Origin: Paenibacillus farraposensis
Lineage (GTDB): Bacteria > Bacillota > Bacilli > Paenibacillales > Paenibacillaceae
Assembly: GCF_020736845.1 (NCBI RefSeq)
Contig: NZ_JAFFQR010000011.1
Location: forward strand, 1-34,148
Direction of reading: 5' to 3'
Length of the DNA: 34,148 nucleotides
Shown here in pieces: positions 26,125 to 33,473 of the stretch (its first letter is position 1; each line of letters starts with the position of its first letter). Position numbers and translations under genes: made by a program. The notes beneath the pieces were generated by a model. It was given only the letters and a program-made list of their open reading frames with translations, searched no databases and was not told the DNA's origin.

Positions 26125-26502
26125 TTAACTTTCCTCCCCTTGTAAAGTTCGATTTTTATCAAGCCGCATTTTATAAGACTCCCCCCATGCCTTCATAGAC
26201 ATAATGACCGGTTCCAAAGTCCTTCCGAAATCAGTAAGGGAGTATTCCACTTTTGGCGGAACCTCTTTATATATCTCTCGGTGAATGATGCCATCCCGTT
26301 CAAGCTCTCTTAACTGTAATGTGAGCATAAACTGCGTAATTCCCGGATTGAGGCGCCTGAATTCATTGAATCTTTTCGTTCCGTCCAGGAGCTGATAGAG
26401 AATGATCCCCTTCCACTTTCCACCAATAACATCCAGCGTTGTTTCAACCGGACATGCTTGCAAATCTGGACTCACTCCATATTTCTTTCTTCGGTCACCC
26501 AT
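26125..26502 (-). CDS. HxlR-family winged-helix transcriptional regulator
   Basis: About 125 residues from the ATG at 26502 (GGAGG 8 bases upstream; the longer frame to 26517 starts with a TTG that overlaps that site). The HxlR signature is clear: CPVETTLDVIGGKWKGIILY with Cys near residue 17, FNEFRRLNPGITQFMLTLQL, LRELERDGIIHREIYKEVPP and VEYSLTDFGRTLEPVI. The N-terminal cysteine is the usual redox or electrophile sensor. It is divergent from a quinone-oxidoreductase-like gene, and the inverted repeat between them is its likely operator. Confidence 0.93.
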   Translation of the reverse strand: MGDRRKKYGVSPDLQACPVETTLDVIGGKWKGIILYQLLDGTKRFNEFRRLNPGITQFMLTLQLRELERDGIIHREIYKEVPPKVEYSLTDFGRTLEPVIMSMKAWGESYKMRLDKNRTLQGEES

Positions 26503-26554
26503 CAGCTTATCCTCCAATGGTTTGATTTTTTATACTATACCATAAAAATATGCG

Positions 26555-26586
26555 TACTTACTTAAAGTATTGAATCGATTTACAAT
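26555..26586 (+). promoter_or_regulatory. Operator overlapping the -35 of the oxidoreductase promoter
   Basis: TACTT-N5-AAGTA (26555-26569) is an inverted repeat of the HxlR type. It covers TTACTT (26558-26563), which lies exactly 17 bases from TACAAT (26581-26586), a good promoter for the plus-strand gene. Binding by HxlR would block RNA polymerase. Confidence 0.65.
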
Positions 26587-26626
26587 GCAACTGTACAACA
26601 TTTTCTATTTGAGAGGATAGATACCC

Positions 26627-27670
26627 ATGAATAATCACCAAAAGATGAAAGCTGTCGGTGCTTACCAATACCTTCCTATATCCAATCCGGAAAGCCTTAT
26701 TGATCTGCACTTGGATAAACCGGAACCTACAGGCCGCGATTTGCTTGTACGTGTAAAAGCAATCTCTATCAACCCTGCAGACGTAGGTGTTCGAGAAATG
26801 AATAACTATGAAGCCGAGTCACCGAAAATTCTTGGTTGGGATGCCGCTGGAATCGTAGAACAAGTCGGTCCTGACTGCCAATTGTTTAAACCTGGGGACA
26901 AGATCTATTATGCGGGCAGTGTGTCTCGACCTGGCAGTAACAGTGAATTTCACTTAGTTGATGAACGAATTGTAGGAAATATGCCGAAAAGTTTGGATTT
27001 CGCTACCGCCGCCGCATTACCACTAACCTCGATAACTGCATGGGAGAGCCTATTCGATCGTTTAGGAATTAGCCTAAATACTGGTGAAAACAAAAACATA
27101 CTGATTATCGGTGCAGCTGGAGGAGTAGGATCGATTGCCATTCAACTTGCAAAATTAGCAGGTTTGACCGTCATTGGTACTGCTTCACGTCCAGAGTCAA
27201 TTCAATGGGTTAAGAGTCTCGGTGCGGATTTTACCATAAACCACAACAACCCTTTTCACCCTCAACTCAAGGAAGTTGGTATTGACACCGTAGATTATAT
27301 CTTTTGCTTGAATGACACTGTTCAACATCTTGAAAATATGGCGGAAGTCATTGTCCCCCAAGGTAAAATTTGCTCTATCGTTCCTACAGATAAGGCTACC
27401 TGGACAGGGAGCTTGAAAATGGACTTGCTGTTTTCTAAAAGTGTAACATTTGTATGGGAGCTCATGTTCACACGGTCCTTGTTTCATACCAATGACATGA
27501 TCAAACAACACCAATTGTTGAATGAACTGGCGGACTTAATCGATGATGGAAAAATTAAAACTACGTTGACTGAACGACTGGAGCCCATCAATGCAGCAAA
27601 CCTACGTTTGGCGCATGAGAAGTTGGAATCTGGACGGACCATTGGAAAAATTGTCTTAGAAAACTTCTGA
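26627..27670 (+). CDS. Zinc-type alcohol dehydrogenase-like / NADPH:quinone oxidoreductase family protein
   Basis: A 347-residue medium-chain dehydrogenase/reductase. The N-terminal GroES-like domain (about 1-135) includes LLVRVKAISINPADVGVR and LGWDAAGIVEQVG; catalytic zinc ligands are lacking, as in quinone reductases. The Rossmann domain carries ILIIGAAGGVGSIAIQLAK and VIGTASRPES. Reduction of quinones or reactive carbonyls with NADPH is inferred, supported by the divergent HxlR regulator, a common pairing for electrophile detoxification. The ATG follows a GAGAGGATAG site about 9 bases upstream. A T-tailed terminator follows. Confidence 0.88.
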   Translation: MNNHQKMKAVGAYQYLPISNPESLIDLHLDKPEPTGRDLLVRVKAISINPADVGVREMNNYEAESPKILGWDAAGIVEQVGPDCQLFKPGDKIYYAGSVSRPGSNSEFHLVDERIVGNMPKSLDFATAAALPLTSITAWESLFDRLGISLNTGENKNILIIGAAGGVGSIAIQLAKLAGLTVIGTASRPESIQWVKSLGADFTINHNNPFHPQLKEVGIDTVDYIFCLNDTVQHLENMAEVIVPQGKICSIVPTDKATWTGSLKMDLLFSKSVTFVWELMFTRSLFHTNDMIKQHQLLNELADLIDDGKIKTTLTERLEPINAANLRLAHEKLESGRTIGKIVLENF

Positions 27671-27726
27671 TACTACGAAGAAGGCGCGTTTAGTTCCAAA
27701 AAGCGGTAATGTGAATAGATAGCCCT

Positions 27727-27755
27727 AAGGCCCCTTGCTAATATGGGGCCTTTTT
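27727..27755 (+). terminator. Terminator of the oxidoreductase gene
   Basis: AGGCCCC (27728-27734) pairs with GGGGCCT (27745-27751), then TTTTT. Confidence 0.9.
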
Positions 27756-27888
27756 GTGTACAACGGTATGGTGCGGGTGAAACGTTAGGAATTGGATATA
27801 CTTATTAAATTAATGCAATTCCTTGCTGCCCTAGTGATTTCTATTGATCGTTGATAACTGGCCTTATATTATCGCTAGAGTAATAAGA

Positions 27889-27912
27889 AAGCAGCCACTA
27901 AGGGCTGCTTTT
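27889..27912 (-). terminator. Terminator of the lichenase gene
   Basis: AAGCAGCC (27889-27896) pairs with GGCTGCTT (27903-27910); on the minus strand TTTCTTATTA follows. T residues on the other side make it possibly bidirectional. Confidence 0.8.
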
Positions 27913-27921
27913 GTTTGTGGG

Positions 27922-28635
27922 CTAATTGCTTGTAAATTTGACCCAATCGTATTCCGCGTATAGCGGGTTAGCTCCGTTATACGGTCCTAACCAGTCGTCA
28001 ACGCCAGTGCCATTCCATAAATTCATCATAATCTTGCCTGGCGTTTTCGGTATATTCGTAGTTGCCGTATGCTTTAGAACCCCGTCAACGTACCACTTAA
28101 TGTACCCTGGCTGCCAATCGAAAGCATAGGTGTGAAAGCCTTTTGATGCATCAAATCCCAGATTGACAATCTTCTCATGATCACCAACCCCGTTTGTAAA
28201 ATAGTTGAATTGTACTTTTGTCGTGTCTTTTCCTAAAAATTCAATATCTATTTCATCCCATTGCGTACCATGAGCAGGTCCGGTATACGTGAAAAAGGAA
28301 GATACGATTCCTGTATTTTTAGCAGGCTTCATGCTGACCTCATATAAGCCGTATTTGTAAGTATTAGTCGATCGATACTCTCCGCAGTCAAATTGATTGC
28401 GCGCAGAGCTCGTTAGACCAAGCTTCATTTTGCCATCCTTAGTAAAATTGACATTGTTGGCGCGCCAAGTGCAATTAAACATGTTGCCATTGGAATATCC
28501 ATCCGCCTTTTGCCATGCACCAGAATTGAAACCATCAAGTGGTTCCCAAAAAACATTCCCCGCATAAACGCTTACCGAAAAAAACAGTGAGACAATACCA
28601 GTTGTCACTAGAGTGAACCAAGACTTCTTCTTCAT
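27922..28635 (-). CDS. gluB: Secreted GH16 beta-1,3-1,4-glucanase (lichenase)
   Basis: A 237-residue enzyme that cleaves mixed-linkage beta-glucans of cereals and lichens outside the cell. A signal peptide begins MKKKSWFTL and ends at VYA, cleavage near residue 25. The catalytic motif DEIDIEFLG gives nucleophile Glu128, Asp130 and acid/base Glu132. Cys54 and Cys84 are placed for the disulfide known in Bacillus lichenases. Sequence and length are very close to what I recall of Paenibacillus polymyxa GluB. The ATG at 28635 has GGAGGTG 4 bases upstream; the longer open frame to 28776 would hide the signal peptide. A terminator follows. Confidence 0.96.
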   Translation of the reverse strand: MKKKSWFTLVTTGIVSLFFSVSVYAGNVFWEPLDGFNSGAWQKADGYSNGNMFNCTWRANNVNFTKDGKMKLGLTSSARNQFDCGEYRSTNTYKYGLYEVSMKPAKNTGIVSSFFTYTGPAHGTQWDEIDIEFLGKDTTKVQFNYFTNGVGDHEKIVNLGFDASKGFHTYAFDWQPGYIKWYVDGVLKHTATTNIPKTPGKIMMNLWNGTGVDDWLGPYNGANPLYAEYDWVKFTSN

Positions 28636-28757
28636 CTTACACCTCCATAAAAGATTGTCCGAACATGAAAGAAGTCGCGAAAAGCGATGAACCATGGCAA
28701 ATATTACCCATCTTGCTGCACAAAAATAGAACGCTTTCATACTCGGTATCTTCACTA

Positions 28758-28769
28758 TACATCGATGTA
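28758..28769. repeat. 12-base perfect palindrome upstream of the lichenase
   Basis: TACATCGATGTA lies about 125 bases upstream of the lichenase ATG. It may be an operator or chance. Apart from it I see no gene between 28636 and 29030. Confidence 0.3.
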
Positions 28770-29034
28770 CATACAATCACAATAGTAAATTGGAATAATC
28801 TTATAAATCATAATAACTATTTGCAATTGCTTCCAAAGGTTTCCTCGTCATTGTGTTGAATAAACTTACCTAAAATAAAATCCTTTAGTGATACAATCAA
28901 AACTTCAACCAATTCTCTTCTTCCACTTATTTCAACAAAAAAATATCTCTATTTACCTGAGTTCAGAATATTGAAGAAAGGACAGAATTAACATCATTGT
29001 GACATCTCGAAAACATAAAAATGATAAAGTGAAC

Positions 29035-29214
29035 TACGGAGCCGCCCGAGCGGAAACGACCGCAATGATCTACAAGCTGCTTGGCGCATTGCATATCTAA
29101 TAGGTTTCCGAGAATATCGGCCATTTTACCATAAAAAGAGACTTTCCACGCAAATTTGATGACGAAGGCCGTGATTATTCTTATTCCTTGTTAGAAAGTG
29201 ATGGTGTGGGCTAG
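29035..29214 (+). other. Coding-like remnant with two internal stops
   Basis: One plus frame reads VNYGAARAETTAMIYKLLGA, meets TAA TAG at 29098-29103, then continues as ENIGHFTIKRDFPRKFDDEG and SYSLLESDGVG to a TAG at 29212-29214. It is protein-like on both sides of the stops, so a decayed gene end is likely. I do not recognise it. Confidence 0.35.
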
Positions 29215-29241
29215 CCCCCTTTGACCACTCAAAGGGGGCTT
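29213..29241. terminator. Hairpin downstream of the glycine-rich protein gene
   Basis: AGCCCCCTTT (29213-29222) and AAAGGGGGCT (29231-29240) form a perfect 10-base stem with an 8-base loop. It starts at the stop codon of the remnant on the plus strand and lies 20 bases after the stop of the minus-strand gene. Confidence 0.7.
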
Positions 29242-29260
29242 AAAGTCCGCAGGTATACGA

Positions 29261-29791
29261 TTATTCGTTATCCGGTGCGGCCGGACCGGACGGGGCCATC
29301 AAGCCTTTAACGGCGCCGAAGAACGGGCGAACGGACTTGATCATGCCGTAGCCCATCCTCACGACCGGGACAAATTTCTGGATCATGCCGAACAGCCGCA
29401 GGCCGCCACCGAGCGCGCCGCCAAGCCCTCCTATGCCCCCAGCGGCGCCGCCCAGGCCACCGAGCAGCGAGCCCATCATCGGCAGGAATGCCGACACCTT
29501 AACGTCCGGCTTGCGGGAGCGCGAACGGACGGACGGTTTGCGCACGCCGCCGCTTCTCCGGTTGCCGGGACGGACGCCCCGGGCATGCGAATCGGCTCTG
29601 CGTTTGGGAGATCGGGAGCCTTGCTTCCCGGAAGAAGCGCGTGGGGGGGCTTCGGCGCTAGCAAGTACTAACCCGCCGGAATCGACGTCGGTGATGTAGC
29701 CGACGTAAGTCTCTCCGTTGTGCAGGGTGACGCAGACCGGACGGCCCTGAAGCTTCTTAGCCCGTGCGCGCATCTCCTTCGATTGTGCCAT
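29261..29791 (-). CDS. Basic, glycine-rich protein with N-terminal Sm-like segment
   Basis: A 176-residue protein in three parts. Residues about 1-45 (KLQGRPVCVTLHNGETYVGY, ITDVDSGGLVLASA) resemble the strand pattern of a small Sm-like barrel. About 50-97 is rich in Arg, Lys, Ser and Gly (RSRSRKPD). About 98-130 is a Gly/Leu/Ala-rich hydrophobic repeat (LLGGLGGAAGGIGGLGGALG), then a short amphipathic tail. Similar proteins occur in Paenibacillus without assigned function; surface or spore-coat association is a guess. The ATG at 29791 has GAGGTGA about 6 bases upstream. GC content is clearly higher than in the neighbours and the surroundings are gene remnants, which suggests separate acquisition. 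Confidence 0.65.
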   Translation of the reverse strand: MAQSKEMRARAKKLQGRPVCVTLHNGETYVGYITDVDSGGLVLASAEAPPRASSGKQGSRSPKRRADSHARGVRPGNRRSGGVRKPSVRSRSRKPDVKVSAFLPMMGSLLGGLGGAAGGIGGLGGALGGGLRLFGMIQKFVPVVRMGYGMIKSVRPFFGAVKGLMAPSGPAAPDNE

Positions 29792-29931
29792 GGAAGTTCA
29801 CCTCGCTCACTGATTTTAGTTCAGTTTACGCCGGGGGCGGGCTGCTTGCCTGTGCGAATAGGGCATACGCACCTCGAAAATCGCTTATGGGCCTGCCGCC
29901 GCTTAAGTCCTCCCAAGGATAACACCACGAA

Positions 29932-30111
29932 CTCTATAGCCTCGTGGAAACAGCCCAAGAAAATCGACTGAATCCGTTTCTTTACTTGACGTACCTGTTG
30001 GAGAAGCTGCCGCAGTTGCCGGATCCGCAAGACGAAAAGGCGCTGAACGCCCTGCTTCCCTGGTCGCCCTCACTTCCCTTAATTTGCCGCGTATTTACCC
30101 CTACAAAATAG
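29932..30111 (+). mobile_element. IS66-family transposase C-terminal remnant
   Basis: The frame from 29932 reads LYSLVETAQENRLNPFLYLT, YLLEKLPQLPDPQDEKALNA, then LLPWSPSLPLICRV and a TAG at 30109-30111. This is the conserved C-terminus of IS66 TnpC. All upstream parts, including the DDE domain, are missing; I see no gene between 29792 and 29931. Confidence 0.85.
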
Positions 30112-30139
30112 CATATCCGAGTCCCCGTCTGCTGGCCAG

Positions 30140-30506
30140 GTGGGGACTATTTTACGCTTACATATTGAAGAAATGAACTTTTCCGATCAATCGTACGATA
30201 CTATTGTTTCTACGTTATCATTTTGCAGTTATGACAATCCGTCCATGGTGCTGGCTAAAATCAATCGGTGGTGCAGACCGAATGGGCAAATCCTTTTTAT
30301 GGAGCACGGGATCAGCTCTAACCTTGCGATTTCTGCGATCCAAAAAGCGCTAAATCCTCTGTTATATCGCACATGGATGTCACAATACAAGGAACATTTT
30401 AGAACTGATTCGGGAGTCAGGTATTAAAATAGATAAGGTAGAAAGCTACTGGTTTAACATGGTTCAGCTTATTGGGCCGAAACCGGGGCAGTCTGTTTTC
30501 CATTGA
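30140..30506 (+). pseudogene. Class I SAM methyltransferase, 5'-truncated and frameshifted
   Basis: The first frame carries the later half of a methyltransferase fold: EMNFSDQSYDTIVSTLSFCS, VLAKINRWCRPNGQILFMEH. It lacks the N-terminal SAM-binding glycine motif. Near 30396 the coding sense moves to another frame, ILELIRESGIKIDKVESYWF and NMVQLIGPKPG, and ends with TGA at 30504-30506. It abuts the IS66 remnant, so truncation may have come from that element. Confidence 0.75.
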
Positions 30507-30537
30507 AGTAACTTATGAAAGAAGCAACGGCCTCGAG

Positions 30538-30948
30538 ATGTGGGGAGGCGACGATGCTCGTGAATCCACTGAAATTTACGAAGTCCACGAGAATATGGAT
30601 TTGCCACCAAAAGAAGCTTTTATTTTCTACTCTTGTTCCGGCATGATTAAAGGAGAAGTGAAAAACTGGGGAAACGTAGCTTTGTCTCTTGGGAATGGAG
30701 AGGCAATACACGCCTGGGACCAAGTAAGAATAGATAACTATTTGGAAATTGAAAATCTCACACCCGCACGAGGGTGGACGAGACCCAAGTTTACAGGATG
30801 GGCCCCGGTTGAAAGAATATTAGCCAGAGTACAGAAGAAACAATGGAATTATCTCTCACTGAATGGCCGACTGCTACTGTTGTACTTCTTCCGCCCAGTC
30901 GCTGGTCTCTCTGTGACAGGCTTTGGCTTCCGGGCAGGATACGGCTGA
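30538..30948 (+). pseudogene. NlpC/P60-like domain remnant
   Basis: The frame from an ATG at 30538, without a ribosome site, encodes a coherent stretch: EAFIFYSCSGMIKGEVKNWG, NVALSLGNGEAIHAWDQVRI and YLEIENLTPARGWTRPKF. The AIHAWD and Cys-Ser-Gly pieces resemble NlpC/P60 or CHAP-type cell wall hydrolases, in which AIHAW holds the catalytic His. After GWAPVERIL the frame runs into unrelated sequence. A truncated gene fused to noncoding DNA is likely. Confidence 0.5.
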
Positions 30949-30982
30949 TTTTGCGGTTCGCTGGCTTCTTAGACACTCTGAT

Positions 30983-31552
30983 TTACGAAAGCTGTCCCTC
31001 GATCAGCACTTTGCAGGCATCGAGGAAATAATCCGGATGATAAGAACCCTTATCCATGTATGCGCTCATCACGACGCCTTCTTTCAACAGCTGGAGCTGA
31101 TAAGTGAGCTGGATGGGATTGCGTGCACCAGCCTGGCGGGCAATAACCTCCACTTGTTCCCAGATCTTGTGGCGGCTCACCATGGCTGCCTGGTGTCCGG
31201 GATGCTCCTCGTCCGGAAACTCAACGATGGCGTTCATAAATGAACAGCCGCGAAAATGAGGACTCTTCATCCGTTCAACCAATTCTTCCAGAAGAGCGTA
31301 GAGCTGTTCCTTGGGAGAGTCGGGGAACTGCCGCTTGACTTCTTCGATAGCCTCTAAGCGGGTCTCGGAACGCCGCTCCAAATAGGCGACAATCAGCTGG
31401 TCCTTGGTGGGGAAATTGCGGTAAAAGCTAGCCTTGGCAACGCCCGATTCCTCGATAATCCGGTCAATACCAACCGCCCGAATCCCCTCTTGATAAAATA
31501 AATCGAAAGCCACACTCACTATCCGCTCTTTAGCGGATTCTTTCTTCGGCAT
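30983..31552 (-). CDS. TetR/AcrR-family repressor of the divergent exporter
   Basis: About 189 residues from the ATG at 31552 (MPKKESAKERI). The helix-turn-helix is complete: IVSVAFDLFYQEGIRAVGID, IIEESGVAKASFYRNFPTKD. The C-terminal domain resembles the YcdC/TetR_C type with Cys in HFRGCSFMNAIVEFPDEEHP. AGGTGA lies 5 bases upstream of the ATG. It diverges from an MFS exporter with two strong inverted repeats between, the usual repressor-efflux arrangement. Confidence 0.93.
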   Translation of the reverse strand: MPKKESAKERIVSVAFDLFYQEGIRAVGIDRIIEESGVAKASFYRNFPTKDQLIVAYLERRSETRLEAIEEVKRQFPDSPKEQLYALLEELVERMKSPHFRGCSFMNAIVEFPDEEHPGHQAAMVSRHKIWEQVEVIARQAGARNPIQLTYQLQLLKEGVVMSAYMDKGSYHPDYFLDACKVLIEGQLS

Positions 31553-31595
31553 ACGGATCACCTATTTCCTGAATATAGATAAATCTTTTGTTGAT

Positions 31596-31619
31596 ATGAT
31601 ACAGACCTGTCTGTATCAT
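31596..31619. promoter_or_regulatory. TetR operator 1
   Basis: ATGATACAGAC (31596-31606) and GTCTGTATCAT (31609-31619) are perfect 11-base arms with a CT centre, in the tetR-exporter intergenic region. Confidence 0.85.
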
Positions 31620-31632
31620 GTGATTATTATTC

Positions 31633-31656
31633 AAATGAGACCTATCTGTCTCATTT
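31633..31656. promoter_or_regulatory. TetR operator 2
   Basis: AAATGAGAC (31633-31641) and GTCTCATTT (31648-31656) are perfect 9-base arms with a 6-base spacer, 14 bases from operator 1 and sharing the GAC/GTC core. Confidence 0.7.
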
Positions 31657-31718
31657 ATTTTAAAGAGAAATTCCGGTTGCTGTCAAATCATCCGGATTCT
31701 GAAGGAGGATACAAAACC

Positions 31719-33395
31719 ATGAACCAAAGGGCCGATTCCATACCTGTGCCCCTTGCGGCGACGTCAGCCGGGCCGCGCCAGAGGCCGCGTCTTACGCTGG
31801 CCGTCATGCTGCTGTCCGTTTTTATGGCGGTGGCCAACATTTTCATCGTTAATGTGGCGACCCCGTCGATTCAGCGCGGCCTGCATGCTGACTTTTACGA
31901 CGTTCAGCTTGTCGTATCGGCCTATACACTGGCTTATGCCGTTGCTTTGATTATAGGCGGCAGGCTGGGCGACAGATATGGGCGGCGGCGGATGCTGCTT
32001 GTCGGGATCGCCGGATTTACGCTCACGTCATTGTTGTGCGGAATAGCGAACAGCAGTGGAATGCTCATTGCGATTCGCGCGCTTCAGGGCCTTAGTGCGG
32101 CGCTGATCTCACCGCAGGTGCTGTCGCTCATTCAGGCGCAGTATCCGCCCGAGAGAAGGGGCATGATTTTCGGCCTGTACGGGGCTGCCCAGGGATTGGC
32201 TGCGTCCACGGGACAGCTGATCGGCGGACTGCTGCTGGCCTTGAATCCCTGGTCGCTGGACTGGCGGCTTGTGTTCTTCTTTAATGTGCCAATCGGGTTG
32301 GTGATCCTCTCCATCGCTTCGTTCGTTCCGGAGTCGCGGGATACCGACCGCTCACGGATGGATTGGTTTGGTGCGGTCATTGCGGCCGCAGGGCTGCTGT
32401 TGCTCGTATATCCGCTGGTACAGGGGCAGAAGCAGGGATGGCCGGCTCTGCTCGTCATCAGCTTGATCCTGTCGGTCCCCGTTCTGGCGATGTTTGTATG
32501 GATGCAGCGCAGGCTGCTTGCCAGTGGGCGGCGGCCGTTTATGAACGTCAGGCTGTTCGGGCAGAAGGCCTTTAGCCTGGGGCTGGCGGTTATCTTTCTG
32601 ATGATGACCGCCCAGGCCGCCTTTTTTTTGATCATGGCCTACCTGCTGCAGATGGGTCACGGCTTTACCGCTCTGAAATCAGGCATGATCATTCTGCCGA
32701 TGGGGCTCGCCTACTTCCTGGCCTCGTTGTTGTCGCCGAAGCTTGCAGGCAGGATCGGGGCTTATGTGCTCACGGTCGGTGCGGTCATGACCTTCATAGG
32801 GTATCTGGCGCTAGGATTATCGATCTGGGCAACCGGCTGGTCTCCCAATGTGTGGCTGTGGCTTCCGGCCTTGACGCTGCTCGGAGCGGGCCAGGGCTTT
32901 GTTGCCGCGCCGCTGACCAATGCCGTGCTCTCCAAGGTGGGGCAGCAGGATATTGGTTCGGCCTCTGGTATTCTGACAACTGGTATGCAGCTGGCCTCGG
33001 CCATCGGCATCGGTCTGATCGGCATCGTCTGGATGAGCTCCCTCGGCCATTACGCAAGCCAGGCGGAAGCCCGTACCGAGCTGCAGCTTCGGCAGAACTT
33101 GACGGCCTACGCTTTGACGGCAGAGCAGGGGGAAGCGGCACTGGCCAGGCTGCGTGAATGTCATACGGCAGGGTCCGGGGTGGGTAAGTCGGTTCCGCCG
33201 GGCTGCACGAATGCTGCTGTGGCTGCAAGTGGAGAGGAGAAGCTGATTGCGGATGGCGTCTCTCAGGCAAATACGAGGAATTACACGAGCGCCTTTACTT
33301 TCAGTATGTATGTGCTTGGTTTTTATACCATGTTTATTATACCGTTGACCGTTGTTCTTGCCAGAAGGAAGAGGGCGAACCCCTCACAAAGCTGA
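31719..33395 (+). CDS. MFS drug exporter, DHA2 (EmrB/QacA) family, 14 helices
   Basis: A 558-residue exporter. The start is at ATG 31719 with GGAGG 10 bases upstream; the longer frame to 31596 would overlap the operators. Motif A is GGRLGDRYGRRRM between helices 2 and 3, followed by RALQGLSAALISPQVLSLIQ, QGLAASTGQLIGG and a long hydrophilic loop before the last helix (AECHTAGSG-like region about 485-530). DHA2 members export cationic or amphipathic compounds with protons. GC content is higher than the window's average. Repression by the divergent TetR is inferred. A T-tailed terminator follows. Confidence 0.92.
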   Translation: MNQRADSIPVPLAATSAGPRQRPRLTLAVMLLSVFMAVANIFIVNVATPSIQRGLHADFYDVQLVVSAYTLAYAVALIIGGRLGDRYGRRRMLLVGIAGFTLTSLLCGIANSSGMLIAIRALQGLSAALISPQVLSLIQAQYPPERRGMIFGLYGAAQGLAASTGQLIGGLLLALNPWSLDWRLVFFFNVPIGLVILSIASFVPESRDTDRSRMDWFGAVIAAAGLLLLVYPLVQGQKQGWPALLVISLILSVPVLAMFVWMQRRLLASGRRPFMNVRLFGQKAFSLGLAVIFLMMTAQAAFFLIMAYLLQMGHGFTALKSGMIILPMGLAYFLASLLSPKLAGRIGAYVLTVGAVMTFIGYLALGLSIWATGWSPNVWLWLPALTLLGAGQGFVAAPLTNAVLSKVGQQDIGSASGILTTGMQLASAIGIGLIGIVWMSSLGHYASQAEARTELQLRQNLTAYALTAEQGEAALARLRECHTAGSGVGKSVPPGCTNAAVAASGEEKLIADGVSQANTRNYTSAFTFSMYVLGFYTMFIIPLTVVLARRKRANPSQS

Positions 33396-33427
33396 AATTG
33401 GGATAACCGCTATGTAGTAAATGGGTG

Positions 33428-33460
33428 AAGAACAGGGGGGTTTGCTCCTGTTCTTTATTT
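33428..33460 (+). terminator. Terminator of the MFS gene
   Basis: AAGAACAGG (33428-33436) pairs with CCTGTTCTT (33447-33455), followed by TATTTTT. Confidence 0.85.
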
Positions 33461-33473
33461 TTAAGACGGATTG

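Noticed and set aside
29035..29100. Assignment of the VNYGAARAETTAMIYKLLG stretch to an IS66 transposase
   Set aside because: The resemblance to IS66 C-terminal segments is too weak, and a better IS66 tail is present at 29932-30111.
29385..29699. Proline-rich plus-strand frame opposite the glycine-rich protein
   Set aside because: It mirrors the GC-rich Gly codons of the minus-strand gene; no start signal.
32794..33270. Minus-strand frames inside the MFS exporter gene
   Set aside because: They are shadows caused by high GC; the plus-strand frame has helices and motif A.
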